A stretch of DNA of 64,000 bases from JAIVJG01 sp964236735 (GTDB lineage: Bacteria > Acidobacteriota > Blastocatellia > Pyrinomonadales > Pyrinomonadaceae): positions 1-64,000 of the forward strand of contig CAXSFM010000002.1 in assembly GCA_964236735.1 (NCBI GenBank), written 5' to 3'. The notes beneath the pieces are model-generated. The model was not told where the DNA came from. It ran no database searches and saw only the letters and a list, made by a program, of their open reading frames with translations. The translations under genes and the position numbers were made by a program. Numbering within the stretch: the first letter of the stretch is position 1; the number at the start of each line of letters is the position of its first letter. Of this stretch, positions 8,081 through 17,212 are shown in pieces.

Positions 8081-10021
8081 ATGATCGAGGGAAATAAACA
8101 AATCTACGAATTCGGCTCGTACCGGCTCGATCCGGCGGAGCGTCGCCTGCTCTTTGAGGGGCAGCCGGTGCAGCTTCCGCCGAAAGCCTTCGAGATGCTC
8201 GTCGTGTTGGTGGAGAACAACGGCAGTCTGGTCGAGAAAGACACGCTCATGCAGAAAATCTGGGCGGACTCTTTTGTCGAGGAGGGCAATCTCAAGCTCT
8301 GCGTCCACACGCTTCGCAAAAGTCTCACGCAAGCGAACTTCATCGAAACCGTCCCGAAGAAAGGCTATCGCTTTAACGCGCCGGTCAGGCTGGTCGAAAA
8401 TACTGCGAGCGAATTTTTAGTCGAAAAGCAGACCACCACGCGCATCACGTTTGAAGCGATGCAAATTGATGAGCCGGGAGATGTCGTCGCCGCGCCGCAA
8501 ACTTTCGCGCGCGCCTTCTCTCAGCCGAAAGTCTATCTGTCCGTACTCATCTTGTTGGGGCTGATTGTGCTCGGCATGACTTATTTCAGCCGGAGCCGTC
8601 AACACGACAATCAGGCGGCGTTGAGTCCGCTGGCCGATGTGAAAATGGTTGCGGTCTTGCCTTTGAAATCTTTGAGCGATCCGCCGCAGGATCAGGAGTT
8701 GCGCGTCGGCATGTCGGATTCGATCATCACGAGATTGAGCGCGGTCAGACAAATCGCCGTGCGCCCGACGAGTTCGACCGTGCGCTATCTCGATCAGAGT
8801 TACGATACGGTGACGGTGGGGAAAGAGTTAAAGGTTGACTCAGTGCTGGAAGGCAGCGTGCAGAAGGAAGGGCAGACGCTCAAGATAAATCTGCAAATGG
8901 TAAGCGTCGGGGACGGCAAGGTGTTGTGGGCTGACAGTTTTGATGGCGACTTGTCGAACGTCTTGAGCGGGCAGGAGTCGGTGGCGAACCGCATCATCCG
9001 CTCGATGTCTTTGACGTTCAATCCGGCGGCGACGGACAACGCCACGCAGAGTCCGGCGAACTTGCCCGCGCAGGAGTTGTACCTGAAAGGCGTCTATGCG
9101 CTGGCGACTTCGACGCGGAAAATCGAGAACATCATTCAGGCCAGAGACTTTTTCGAGGGGGCGATTCGCGCCGACCCGAATCACGCGCTCGCGCTCGCCG
9201 CACTGGCGAATACTTACGCGCTCGCCGCTTCGCTCAACTTGCTCGCGCCGCAAGAGTCTCTGCCGAATGCGGAAAAGGCTGCGCGCCGCGCGCTCGAAAT
9301 TGATCCGAATCTGGCGACGGCGCACATCGCTCTGGGAAACGTGGAGACGGATTACAACTGGAATTGGGCGGCGGGCGAGGCCGAGTTTAAGCGCGCTCTC
9401 GAACTCGCTCCGAATCTGGCCTACGCGCACGGAGACTATTCGGAATATCTCGCGCGCATGGGACGCTTCGAGGAAGCCGATTATCACAAACAGCTAGGTC
9501 TCCGGCTTGATCCCGTCTGGATTAACAACGAAGCCGTGCAAGCGTTGCATCTTTTCTACGCGCATCGTTTCGACGATTCCATCGCGCAGAGCAAAATGGT
9601 CGTCTCCAAAGACCCGCACGCTTATCTGGCGTGGCTCTATTTGTCCATGGCGCAAAGCGCGAAGGGCAACTACGCCGCCGCCATTGAGGCGGACGAGAAA
9701 GCCTCGGCCATCACGGGCGGCGCGCCGCCTGACGTGTTCGTCCTCGGCATCGCTTATGCGCTGAAGAAGGATGAAGCGAAGACGGATGAAGTCTTCGCGC
9801 GGCTTGAAACTTTGAGCCATCAGGAATACGCAGACCCATTCTATCCCGCCATCCTGCACGCCCTGCGCGGCGATAAAGAGAAAGCCTTCGCCGGACTTGA
9901 TAAATGCTACGCGGAGAAGTCCTACTGGATAACGACGCTCAAAGTGTTCCCCTTCCTCGACGGGCTGCGCTCGGACGCGCGCTTCGCGGAACTGCTGCGA
10001 AGAGCAAACCTCGACGATTGA
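8081..10021 (+). CDS. Membrane-bound winged-helix regulator with TolB-like and TPR domains
   Basis: The protein has 646 residues from MIEGNKQIYEFGSYRL. A TTG further upstream (8009) would add 24 residues, and neither start has a clear ribosome-binding site. Residues 5-105 are an OmpR/CadC-type winged helix (LDPAERRLL, PPKAFEMLVVLVENNG, FVEEGNLKLCVHTLRKSL). One transmembrane helix follows (VLILLGLIVLGMTYF), then a TolB N-terminal-like domain (VLPLKSLSDPPQDQELRVGM) and TPR repeats to the end. A CadC-like topology implies periplasmic sensing linked to promoter binding. The part from the TolB domain onward aligns without gaps to the kinase at 17196-19943. Confidence 0.85.
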   Translation: MIEGNKQIYEFGSYRLDPAERRLLFEGQPVQLPPKAFEMLVVLVENNGSLVEKDTLMQKIWADSFVEEGNLKLCVHTLRKSLTQANFIETVPKKGYRFNAPVRLVENTASEFLVEKQTTTRITFEAMQIDEPGDVVAAPQTFARAFSQPKVYLSVLILLGLIVLGMTYFSRSRQHDNQAALSPLADVKMVAVLPLKSLSDPPQDQELRVGMSDSIITRLSAVRQIAVRPTSSTVRYLDQSYDTVTVGKELKVDSVLEGSVQKEGQTLKINLQMVSVGDGKVLWADSFDGDLSNVLSGQESVANRIIRSMSLTFNPAATDNATQSPANLPAQELYLKGVYALATSTRKIENIIQARDFFEGAIRADPNHALALAALANTYALAASLNLLAPQESLPNAEKAARRALEIDPNLATAHIALGNVETDYNWNWAAGEAEFKRALELAPNLAYAHGDYSEYLARMGRFEEADYHKQLGLRLDPVWINNEAVQALHLFYAHRFDDSIAQSKMVVSKDPHAYLAWLYLSMAQSAKGNYAAAIEADEKASAITGGAPPDVFVLGIAYALKKDEAKTDEVFARLETLSHQEYADPFYPAILHALRGDKEKAFAGLDKCYAEKSYWITTLKVFPFLDGLRSDARFAELLRRANLDD

Positions 10022-10135
10022 ACCTTCATGGCGGAGCACAAAGGGAGAGCGGACTCCACCTCAACGTGTGCGATGAGCTCCTGCGCGTGGTGCGCTGACG
10101 CCCGGCGTAGGAGTTCATCCACGCGACCGCGCTTA

Positions 10136-10173
10136 AGTCGCCTGCGGCTTCCTGACGAACTTGAGCGCGCCGC
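10136..10173 (-). pseudogene. Remnant of an msrB 3' end
   Basis: On the minus strand this stretch reads GALKFVRKPQAT followed by a stop. It matches the last 13 codons of msrB (GVALKFVKKPQAA) with about three base differences in 37. No other msrB sequence is present here. It is in the same orientation as msrB and 3.1 kb away, so it is either the tail of a lost second msrB or a recombination scar. Confidence 0.65.
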
Positions 10174-10193
10174 GCTTGAAAGTCTCGCTCCGG

Positions 10194-13100
10194 CTATTGC
10201 AGTCCGAAGCGTTTGCGGTACTCGCTTGAAACGATGAAGGCTTTGACCATCTCTGCCGCGCGGTAGTCGCCGTTGAACCCGTTGAGCTTCGAGAGCCAGA
10301 AGTTATAGCCGCCGAAGTCCGCATCAGGCGCTGTGTCCGGGTCACGCCTCAGATAACCGAAGTACTGCATGAGGACGAACGCCTTGTTGAACTCTCGACT
10401 CTGGAGCGCAGCGTTCTCCGACACCTTGCGTAAGACCGTCGCGCGCGTCTCCGCTCCGGCGAGTCCGTTCACGAGCGCGTCACGTTCCGCCAGCGTGAGT
10501 ACGCCGCCCGCGTTCGCGTTCAGCGCGTCCACATACTGCCCCGCCGTCAACGTCTGCGGATAGAGGTTAGTGAAGCGCGCGGTCGTGACGAACGCATTGA
10601 AGTAAGCGGCCTTGTTCGTCTCTAACTGCGCCTCCCAGCCCGCCTGTCCGACGACCACTCCCTGCCCGATTGATTGCGTGTCGGGAAGAAACTCCGTGAA
10701 GCGCACGGGGACGGGCGTGTTCGGCACGTTGCCGTAGGCCGTCTTGTAGGCGCGATAGACGAGGTAGCCCGTCTGCTGGAACTCGATTGATAAGAAGTAA
10801 GCGGCTGACGTATCAACGCGCTTGGCATCGCGACATCCCGCATTACTGCCGCACGACTCGATGTTGTTCGTCCAGAAGTCCCAGCCGGCTTGGTCAGGCT
10901 CACGCGAGAGGAAGTCGAGGTAGTGCTGGCGGACATAGAAGCGCGTGTCGTCAATCGAGTTGGCGATGTCTGTGCGCGTCGCCGTGCCGGCCTCGGCTGT
11001 GGTCTTGACCGGCTCCTGATTATTCGCGTTGTCGGTCGCCAGTGTGTAGAACGTGTAAGACTTCTGCGGCTGGCCGATGAAGTTAGCGGAGGTCTGCGTC
11101 GTGTGATCGAGCCAAACGGTATAAGCGCCGCCGTTCTCTGAAGAATAGACGGTGTAATCTCTCACGCCGGAGCCTGTGTCCGTGCCGCCCCAAGTGACGT
11201 TGAAGATGACGAACGGTTGCGTCGCGTTGAGCGGTTTGGCGTGGCTCGCCGGGTTCGAGTTGTCAATCGTGTTGAGATACTCGTTGGTGTCAATCGGCGC
11301 GTTGGCGTCGAAGATGATGCGCGCCTTGTTGCGTATCTCCGTGCCGGTGGCGAGTCCGGCTTTCGGCATCACCGAGAAGGCAATGCCGCCCTGACCTTCC
11401 GGCGCGTTCTTGTCCGGCGGTAAGAAGCCCGCCAGTGGATCAGTGGTCGGCTGTCCGGTCGCCGGATCAATGGTTTGAAACTTCCACGTCAAGAGTCCGG
11501 TGTTCTTGTTAAGCTGGGCGCTGGAACGAACGATTAAGTTCTGCTGTGGGCGCAGGTCAATGTCTTTCGTGTAACTCGACAAACCGTTCGGCACGCCGCT
11601 GCCGTTGCTGGCGATGTTGAATGAAGCCAGACTGAAAGTTGAAAGGTCAACTTTCGTGGGGTCAAGCTGGTCGGTGACGACGACGGTTTGCGCCGGAGCG
11701 GTGGCGGTCGCCACGTTCTCAAACGAAATGAAGTAGCGGAGCGGCTCTGCGCCGGAGACGAAGTGCTCTATGCCTGCGCCTTGTGAACCGTCCTTCTCGT
11801 TCGGATCGCCTGAGACGACGATCTCGTTCGACACATCAGTTGGTGGTGGTTGCGGTGTGACTGCCGGCGGCTGCGCCGGCGGTGGCGGCACGGGCAGCGG
11901 CGGTGTTGGCACCGGCGTCGGCGTTGGAGTCGGCGTCGGCTGCTCACAGGGTTCTATGTCTGAGTCTATGTTTGAGTCGGACTTCAGCGCGCTTGCTTTT
12001 TTCTTTGAAATGCAACTACTACATTCCGCAAGCAACTTGTTTATTAATTCTTCCCTCGCCTTAGTTCTCCCTCCATCCAAAAAAGAACCGGTAGTAGCAT
12101 CTGTTGCTAGCTGCTGGTAGGGCGTCTCTCTGCGAGCCAGATCATGAGCTATTAGTTGGGACGGGCCAGCCTTTAAGATACCGCCTAAACCATCAAGCGC
12201 CTGGACTGCCTGCGATTTGAAGAGGAAGACACCGGGCGTTTCAAAGACCTCTTTTGCCTCTAAAGCAGTGACGACTCCTCTGATGGCGACATGCCCGTCA
12301 GCGAAATTCCCTATGGTTAGAGCGGTCGCATCATTGACGTACCCTTTCTTGAGCAGGCAGTCCGCCAATTTTTTCAGATTGATGTCTTCTTCTATGGCCT
12401 CAGTCAATTCACCCTTCGCGTGTTCAGCGGCGTCGTACCTTTTTTTTCTATAAATTACATTTTTGACTGCGACAAACTTGCCAAAAAAATCGTTGGGCGT
12501 CATCTTTACCGAAGCTGCGCCTTTGGCCGGTGCGTTGCCAGCCGCCGGGCTAAGAGACGTTGCCGGGATCGTTCCGGTAATTTCATATATCAGATTCGTG
12601 CCGTCATCCGTCACATTGACAACCGGGTCGGCTGGCGCAGATGCGGGCGTGATGGTGCTCTCCCACGTCACATCATCGCTCCCGGAGCTACTGTTGTAGT
12701 GAACCACTCCCTTCGCGTAGGTATTCGTATCTACAAGAAGCTCCTGTGTCGTTGTGACTGACGGATCAATTCCTAGCTCGGACGGATCATACAGTTGCGA
12801 TAACGAGAGACCCCGCAATTCCGTCACCACAATTTTATGTGCGTCGTGGCTGTCATCCGAAGCTGTCACTTGCAACGGCAAATAGGTGACGGAATTTGCC
12901 CGAATGCCCGGAGTGTAAAACGTCAGCACTGAGCTACCGTCTTCTTCTATGCTCAGATTCGGAGCGCTTCCATTCTCAAGGATGGGTAATCTATCCACCT
13001 TCAATTCCGGCGGGACGATGACCGCGATTCGAGTCGGAAGGAGGTCAACGTTTCCACGGTTGCCATAGACGATATAAAAGGTCTCCGGCAGTCCGCCGCG

Positions 13101-16100
13101 CAGCGTATGACGCCCGACGAGGTCGAGCCATAGTTGCGCTGGCGAATTGGCTTGAAAGGTAAAGCCGTTGGGGAGAGTCGCCGTCGTGCCGTCGGGATTC
13201 TTGACGACAACATCGTATGCTCCCGGCGCATTGTAGGGATGTGAAAAGCCAATGGTCAGCGCTGTTCCGTCATCAGACACTCCGTAAGTAAAAGTGCCGA
13301 CGGAGAGAGGATTGTTCATGTATCGGCCATTGAGTGTCACTGTCGCGCCCGGCTTGATGTTCGCCCCGTAGATAGTCGCCGTGACGAAGCCGCCAACGCC
13401 GCCCGCGTTCGGCGTGATTGAAGTCAAGTTAAGCGCATTCGTGGACGCGCCGTCATCCTTGATGGTGACGGTGGCAGAATCCTTCTGACTGAGCGCGGCG
13501 TACTGGTTACTGTCCGCCGGAAGCAAAGTGAAAATGACAGTCCTGTCGCCATGCCCCGCTGAATTGCCGGTCGGCGTCACTCTGATCGTCACGCTCGTTT
13601 GATTCGCCGGAAACGTAAAGACATTCGCCGGAACATCCGTTGTGTAATCACCGCCGAGCGTCGCTGTTCCACTCAACTTGTAGTGAATGGTTAGGCTGGC
13701 GGTGGAAGCGCCCTGTCGCGTGATCGTGAAGACGCCGGGCGTCTGATCTTTGTTTGAGGCGGTTGGCGTCGTCGCTGCCACAGATAATGCCGCGTCGGTA
13801 TTGTTAACCGTCGTGCAGCCGGATAATCCGGCGTTGCTCGCGCAGAACTGCCCGATCACATTGTTGCTCTTGCCGGTGAAGAGGAAGTTAAAGTCTATCT
13901 TGACTCCGCCGCTGAGGGGAGCCAGATCATCGTTATTATGCACTCCGGCGTGGATGATGACATTGCCTTCCGCATCGTAGAGCGTCGGCGTCAACTGCTG
14001 TTTGAATCCGTTATAAGTCACCAGCGGATTGGGCGTTAAAGTGAAGTGATCCGGTTTCGGAATCGCCGGCCCCGGCGCCCACCATTTCGAGGTGTCATAG
14101 AAAGGATAATCAGCCGCTACGATGACGGTCGAGCTTGTGCCGTCAAGGTTGATAGTGCGGAGTCCGAAATCTGAATAAGAGGTGTAGTCCGATCCCGCCA
14201 GCCCGTAAAGAAGTTTCTGGCTATCGGGCGAAAAGCGCACGCTGCCGTCGCTCGTTGAAGCGCCCGTCCCGCCGAGTTGAGTGTCCGTCAACAGGTAATT
14301 ACTGGACGGGTTCGCCGGATTCATAATGACGTACCCCGTTCTGTAATTCGGATAGCCGCCCAGTTCAACGGCGAAGACAATATTGTTGCCGTCCGGCGAC
14401 CAATCAATAAACTGGCCCTTGTTGGGCGCGATGCCCACATCGCCGGTTTGCAAGTCACGCGCCGGCGTGTTGACGGTGAGAGGCTTTTCGCCGCTGCCGT
14501 CCAGATTAACGGTTAAAACTTCATCCACGATTGCGTCGCCGTCAACCACTTGATGGTAAAGGCGTGTCGCGCGCACCGCCAGTTTCGAGCCGTCTGGACT
14601 CCATGCGACGCTATACGCGCGGCTGTTTGTGCCACTGTTCGGGATATTCTGTTTCGATGTGACTTGATGCAATCCCGTCCCGTCAACATTGACGACAAAA
14701 ACTTCATCGTTCTGGGAGGCATCCAAGCGTCTCGAAATGAAAGCGATCTTTGTTCCGTCCGGCGAGATGACGGGCGAGTGATCGCTTTGACCCGACGGGT
14801 TTTGCAGCCCGTCGGCAAACGTCAACTGTTTCATGCCCGTGCCATCGGCGTTCATCGTGAAGATGCGCGTGCCTGTGCTGCAATCCACATTCGATGGAAT
14901 ATCAACGCCGCATCCTTGAAAAGCGATCAAACCGGTCTGCGCCGAGACGGATGGATAATCCAACTGATCGTCAAATCTCAAGTCCGTCAGGTTAATCCGG
15001 TTCGAGCCGCCCGCATCGGCGTTAATAGCGACGAGACCGTATGTGCGATCATTGCCGACTCCGAACAGAATGCGTCCGACCGCTCCGTTGATGGTCAGCA
15101 CGGCGTTTGAAGTCGCGCCGAGGACGCCGTCGCCCGTCGGATTACTGAGCGTGACGTTAACCGTTTTATCCGGCCCCGGCACGGTCTTGGTGGCGATCGG
15201 AATACTGATTGTTTTGGAGAGTTCGCCCGGCGCGAAGTTAAGCGTCCCAGAAGTGGCGGTGTAATCCACGCCCGTCTGCGCCGTGCCGTCGGAAGTCGCA
15301 TACTGCACGCCTGCGGCGTTTTGTGCATCTGTGCGCGTGACATTAAGCAGCGCCGCGCCGTTTGCGATGTGTGAGTAGGTCGCCGAACTAAATTGAATTC
15401 TATCCGGCGGAGCGCAACGCACGGCGCTTCCCGCATTGTAGATGGCTTGCATCTCGCTTGGCGACAGCGCGCGATTATAAAGTTCGATCTCATCCATCAA
15501 GCCTTTGAAACGAAATGTTGACGGTGCGGGGCGGAGACCGAAAAACAGATCATAACTGGTCTGCGGCGTGAAGACGCCGAGATCAACGACATTGCTGTTT
15601 GTCCCGTTCAGCGCGAGTGACACGCCGTTGACGTAAAGTCTCGCATAGCCGTGAGCGCCGTCGGATTTATCGTAGCTGACGGCGACGTGCTGGAAAGCGT
15701 TGGCAACCAGAGTTCCAGTGGCAGTGTAAAAATAATGATAGTTCCCGTTACTATCAACGATGTTTGCAAACAGGTTGCCGGTGACAGCTCCAACGTTCGT
15801 GGTATCTATAAATAAATGCACGCCGTAGGGATTGCCGCCGACGCCGCTATTCCACTCGACGATTGGTTGCGTCGTCGTCACGTCCATAGGATTGATCCAT
15901 GCATCAATGGTCATTCCGTTGCCCGCGCCGATGTTAATGCCGGAAGTGGCGTTGACTTTCGCTGAAACGGTATTGCCGTCGAACTGCAGGGCTTGCGCGA
16001 CTTTGCCCGTCGTGAACACGGGCGTGCCGGAGATCGTCGCATTGTTGCCGCCCTGAATATCGTTCGCGTTTCCGTCCAGCGGATACCACGCGACCAGACC

Positions 16101-16259
16101 TGCAGGAGACTGGAAACATGAAGAGTCCGCGCGAACTCCTGTCCCCGCGTTTGCCAGTAATAGAGCGCACGCCACTAATATCAACGCGAGCCAGGCGATG
16201 GCATGACGATACTTTAGTGTGTTGGTCAAAGAGTTCACTGTTCGATGATGGCTTCTCAC
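10194..16259 (-). CDS. Giant secreted multidomain protein (LamG, Calx-beta, PD40, TIG, DUF4214)
   Basis: The protein has about 2,022 residues from a GTG start at 16259, chosen because AAGGAG lies 6 nt upstream; a TTG 11 codons earlier has no such site. A signal segment (IAWLALILVACALLL) comes first. Next are a LamG-like fold (LVAWYPLDGNANDIQGGNNA), a Calx-beta domain, PD40/TolB-type propeller blades (TRIFTMNADGTGMKQLTF, SPDGTKIAFISRR), a second Calx-beta and a TIG/IPT domain. A Lys-rich low-GC insert, a Pro/Thr linker (PTPTPTPTPVPTPPLP), a DPNEKDG repeat region, a Fn3-like domain and a C-terminal DUF4214 (LSREPDQAGWDFWTNN) follow. It is probably a cell-surface or matrix protein, with calcium binding by the Calx-beta domains inferred. 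Confidence 0.85.
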   Translation of the reverse strand: MRSHHRTVNSLTNTLKYRHAIAWLALILVACALLLANAGTGVRADSSCFQSPAGLVAWYPLDGNANDIQGGNNATISGTPVFTTGKVAQALQFDGNTVSAKVNATSGINIGAGNGMTIDAWINPMDVTTTQPIVEWNSGVGGNPYGVHLFIDTTNVGAVTGNLFANIVDSNGNYHYFYTATGTLVANAFQHVAVSYDKSDGAHGYARLYVNGVSLALNGTNSNVVDLGVFTPQTSYDLFFGLRPAPSTFRFKGLMDEIELYNRALSPSEMQAIYNAGSAVRCAPPDRIQFSSATYSHIANGAALLNVTRTDAQNAAGVQYATSDGTAQTGVDYTATSGTLNFAPGELSKTISIPIATKTVPGPDKTVNVTLSNPTGDGVLGATSNAVLTINGAVGRILFGVGNDRTYGLVAINADAGGSNRINLTDLRFDDQLDYPSVSAQTGLIAFQGCGVDIPSNVDCSTGTRIFTMNADGTGMKQLTFADGLQNPSGQSDHSPVISPDGTKIAFISRRLDASQNDEVFVVNVDGTGLHQVTSKQNIPNSGTNSRAYSVAWSPDGSKLAVRATRLYHQVVDGDAIVDEVLTVNLDGSGEKPLTVNTPARDLQTGDVGIAPNKGQFIDWSPDGNNIVFAVELGGYPNYRTGYVIMNPANPSSNYLLTDTQLGGTGASTSDGSVRFSPDSQKLLYGLAGSDYTSYSDFGLRTINLDGTSSTVIVAADYPFYDTSKWWAPGPAIPKPDHFTLTPNPLVTYNGFKQQLTPTLYDAEGNVIIHAGVHNNDDLAPLSGGVKIDFNFLFTGKSNNVIGQFCASNAGLSGCTTVNNTDAALSVAATTPTASNKDQTPGVFTITRQGASTASLTIHYKLSGTATLGGDYTTDVPANVFTFPANQTSVTIRVTPTGNSAGHGDRTVIFTLLPADSNQYAALSQKDSATVTIKDDGASTNALNLTSITPNAGGVGGFVTATIYGANIKPGATVTLNGRYMNNPLSVGTFTYGVSDDGTALTIGFSHPYNAPGAYDVVVKNPDGTTATLPNGFTFQANSPAQLWLDLVGRHTLRGGLPETFYIVYGNRGNVDLLPTRIAVIVPPELKVDRLPILENGSAPNLSIEEDGSSVLTFYTPGIRANSVTYLPLQVTASDDSHDAHKIVVTELRGLSLSQLYDPSELGIDPSVTTTQELLVDTNTYAKGVVHYNSSSGSDDVTWESTITPASAPADPVVNVTDDGTNLIYEITGTIPATSLSPAAGNAPAKGAASVKMTPNDFFGKFVAVKNVIYRKKRYDAAEHAKGELTEAIEEDINLKKLADCLLKKGYVNDATALTIGNFADGHVAIRGVVTALEAKEVFETPGVFLFKSQAVQALDGLGGILKAGPSQLIAHDLARRETPYQQLATDATTGSFLDGGRTKAREELINKLLAECSSCISKKKASALKSDSNIDSDIEPCEQPTPTPTPTPVPTPPLPVPPPPAQPPAVTPQPPPTDVSNEIVVSGDPNEKDGSQGAGIEHFVSGAEPLRYFISFENVATATAPAQTVVVTDQLDPTKVDLSTFSLASFNIASNGSGVPNGLSSYTKDIDLRPQQNLIVRSSAQLNKNTGLLTWKFQTIDPATGQPTTDPLAGFLPPDKNAPEGQGGIAFSVMPKAGLATGTEIRNKARIIFDANAPIDTNEYLNTIDNSNPASHAKPLNATQPFVIFNVTWGGTDTGSGVRDYTVYSSENGGAYTVWLDHTTQTSANFIGQPQKSYTFYTLATDNANNQEPVKTTAEAGTATRTDIANSIDDTRFYVRQHYLDFLSREPDQAGWDFWTNNIESCGSNAGCRDAKRVDTSAAYFLSIEFQQTGYLVYRAYKTAYGNVPNTPVPVRFTEFLPDTQSIGQGVVVGQAGWEAQLETNKAAYFNAFVTTARFTNLYPQTLTAGQYVDALNANAGGVLTLAERDALVNGLAGAETRATVLRKVSENAALQSREFNKAFVLMQYFGYLRRDPDTAPDADFGGYNFWLSKLNGFNGDYRAAEMVKAFIVSSEYRKRFGLQ

Positions 16260-16627
16260 GATTTTCTCCTTCACAGGGACTTGCCGGTTCAATGCGGCTC
16301 GACATGAAATGGCAAGGGAAACAAATAGTTATTTGGCGCGTTGGCCGGCACAGGCCGAAAGACTCGAAGGGCTGGAACGATTAGCCGGAGCCGAGTCCTG
16401 TTAGTCTGATTCTTCTTCGGCGCGATGGCCCGGCGGCCTCCGGCGCGCGGTTAATTTTTATTCGGCCTCTATGGAAGTAACGCGCAAAGGCGGGACGAAA
16501 AGGCTGGTGGCGGGTGAAAATCATTTTGCGGGCGGGACAGAGTAGTGCGAGACGCGGGGCGTGTTTGCTATACTCCGCATCGTTGTCAGGCCACGATGTC
16601 TGACTTTGTGCATGAGGTTTTGCTCAG
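16260..16627. promoter_or_regulatory. Divergent control region upstream of the sigma factor
   Basis: This gene-free 368-bp region separates the giant surface protein from the ECF sigma gene. An extended -10, TGCTATACT (16566-16574), lies 54 bp before the sigma ATG with no recognisable -35. On the minus strand only the ribosome-binding site of the large gene (16266-16271) is evident. GC-rich dyads near 16425-16450 have no clear role. Confidence 0.4.
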
Positions 16628-17212
16628 ATGTCCTCGCCCGATGTCACTCAAATTCTGCGGGAAGTCAGCGATGGCGACAAAGATGCGCCGGCGCGCCTGA
16701 TGCCGCTCGTCTATGACGAACTGCGACGCCTCGCCGGCCACTATCTACGGCAGGAGCGACCCGACCACACCTTGCAGCCGACCGCGCTCGTCCACGAGGC
16801 CTATCTCAAACTCATAGATCAGACGCGCGTAGATTGGCAGAACCGCGCGCACTTCTTCGGCGTCGCCGCGCAGTCCATGCGCCGCATCCTCGTTGACCAC
16901 GCGCGCCGTCATCAAGCCTCGAAGCGCGGCGGCCCGCAGCAAAAACTGACGCTTGATGAAGCTGTGGACTATACGCAGCCGCACGACGTTGATCTCGTCA
17001 GGCTCGATGATGCGCTCAAGGCTCTCGCCAAACTTGACGAGCGACAAAGCCGGATCGTCGAGCTGCGTTTCTTCGGCGGGCTGACTATCGAAGAGACGGC
17101 TGAAGCCCTTCACGTCTCACCCGCCACCGTTAAAGTTGATTGGAGCATGGCGAAGGCCTGGCTGCGCCGCGAGATTGAGACGGAGAGCATTCAGCATGGC
17201 GATACCGTCTGA
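16628..17212 (+). CDS. ECF sigma factor, TIGR02999/SigX6-like
   Basis: The protein has 194 residues. Region 2 is visible in LMPLVYDELRRLAGHYLRQE and THTLQPTALVHEAYLKLI-like sequence, then NRAHFFGVAAQSMRRILVDH, which is diagnostic of this acidobacterial/planctomycete ECF group. Region 4 is ERQSRIVELRFFGGLTIEET with helix-turn-helix EALHVSPATVKVDW. No anti-sigma gene is present. Instead the 3' end overlaps the kinase gene by 17 bp, so the two are translationally coupled and the kinase is the likely controller. An extended -10 lies upstream. Confidence 0.92.
   Translation: MSSPDVTQILREVSDGDKDAPARLMPLVYDELRRLAGHYLRQERPDHTLQPTALVHEAYLKLIDQTRVDWQNRAHFFGVAAQSMRRILVDHARRHQASKRGGPQQKLTLDEAVDYTQPHDVDLVRLDDALKALAKLDERQSRIVELRFFGGLTIEETAEALHVSPATVKVDWSMAKAWLRREIETESIQHGDTV

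Noticed and set aside
9546..9998. Transposon as the cause of the identical 453-bp block
   Set aside because: The block lies in frame inside two homologous coding regions with no terminal repeats or target duplication; gene conversion fits better.
11770..12120. Gly/Val-rich plus-strand frame
   Set aside because: It is the antisense of the Pro/Thr linker and low-GC insert of the giant surface protein.
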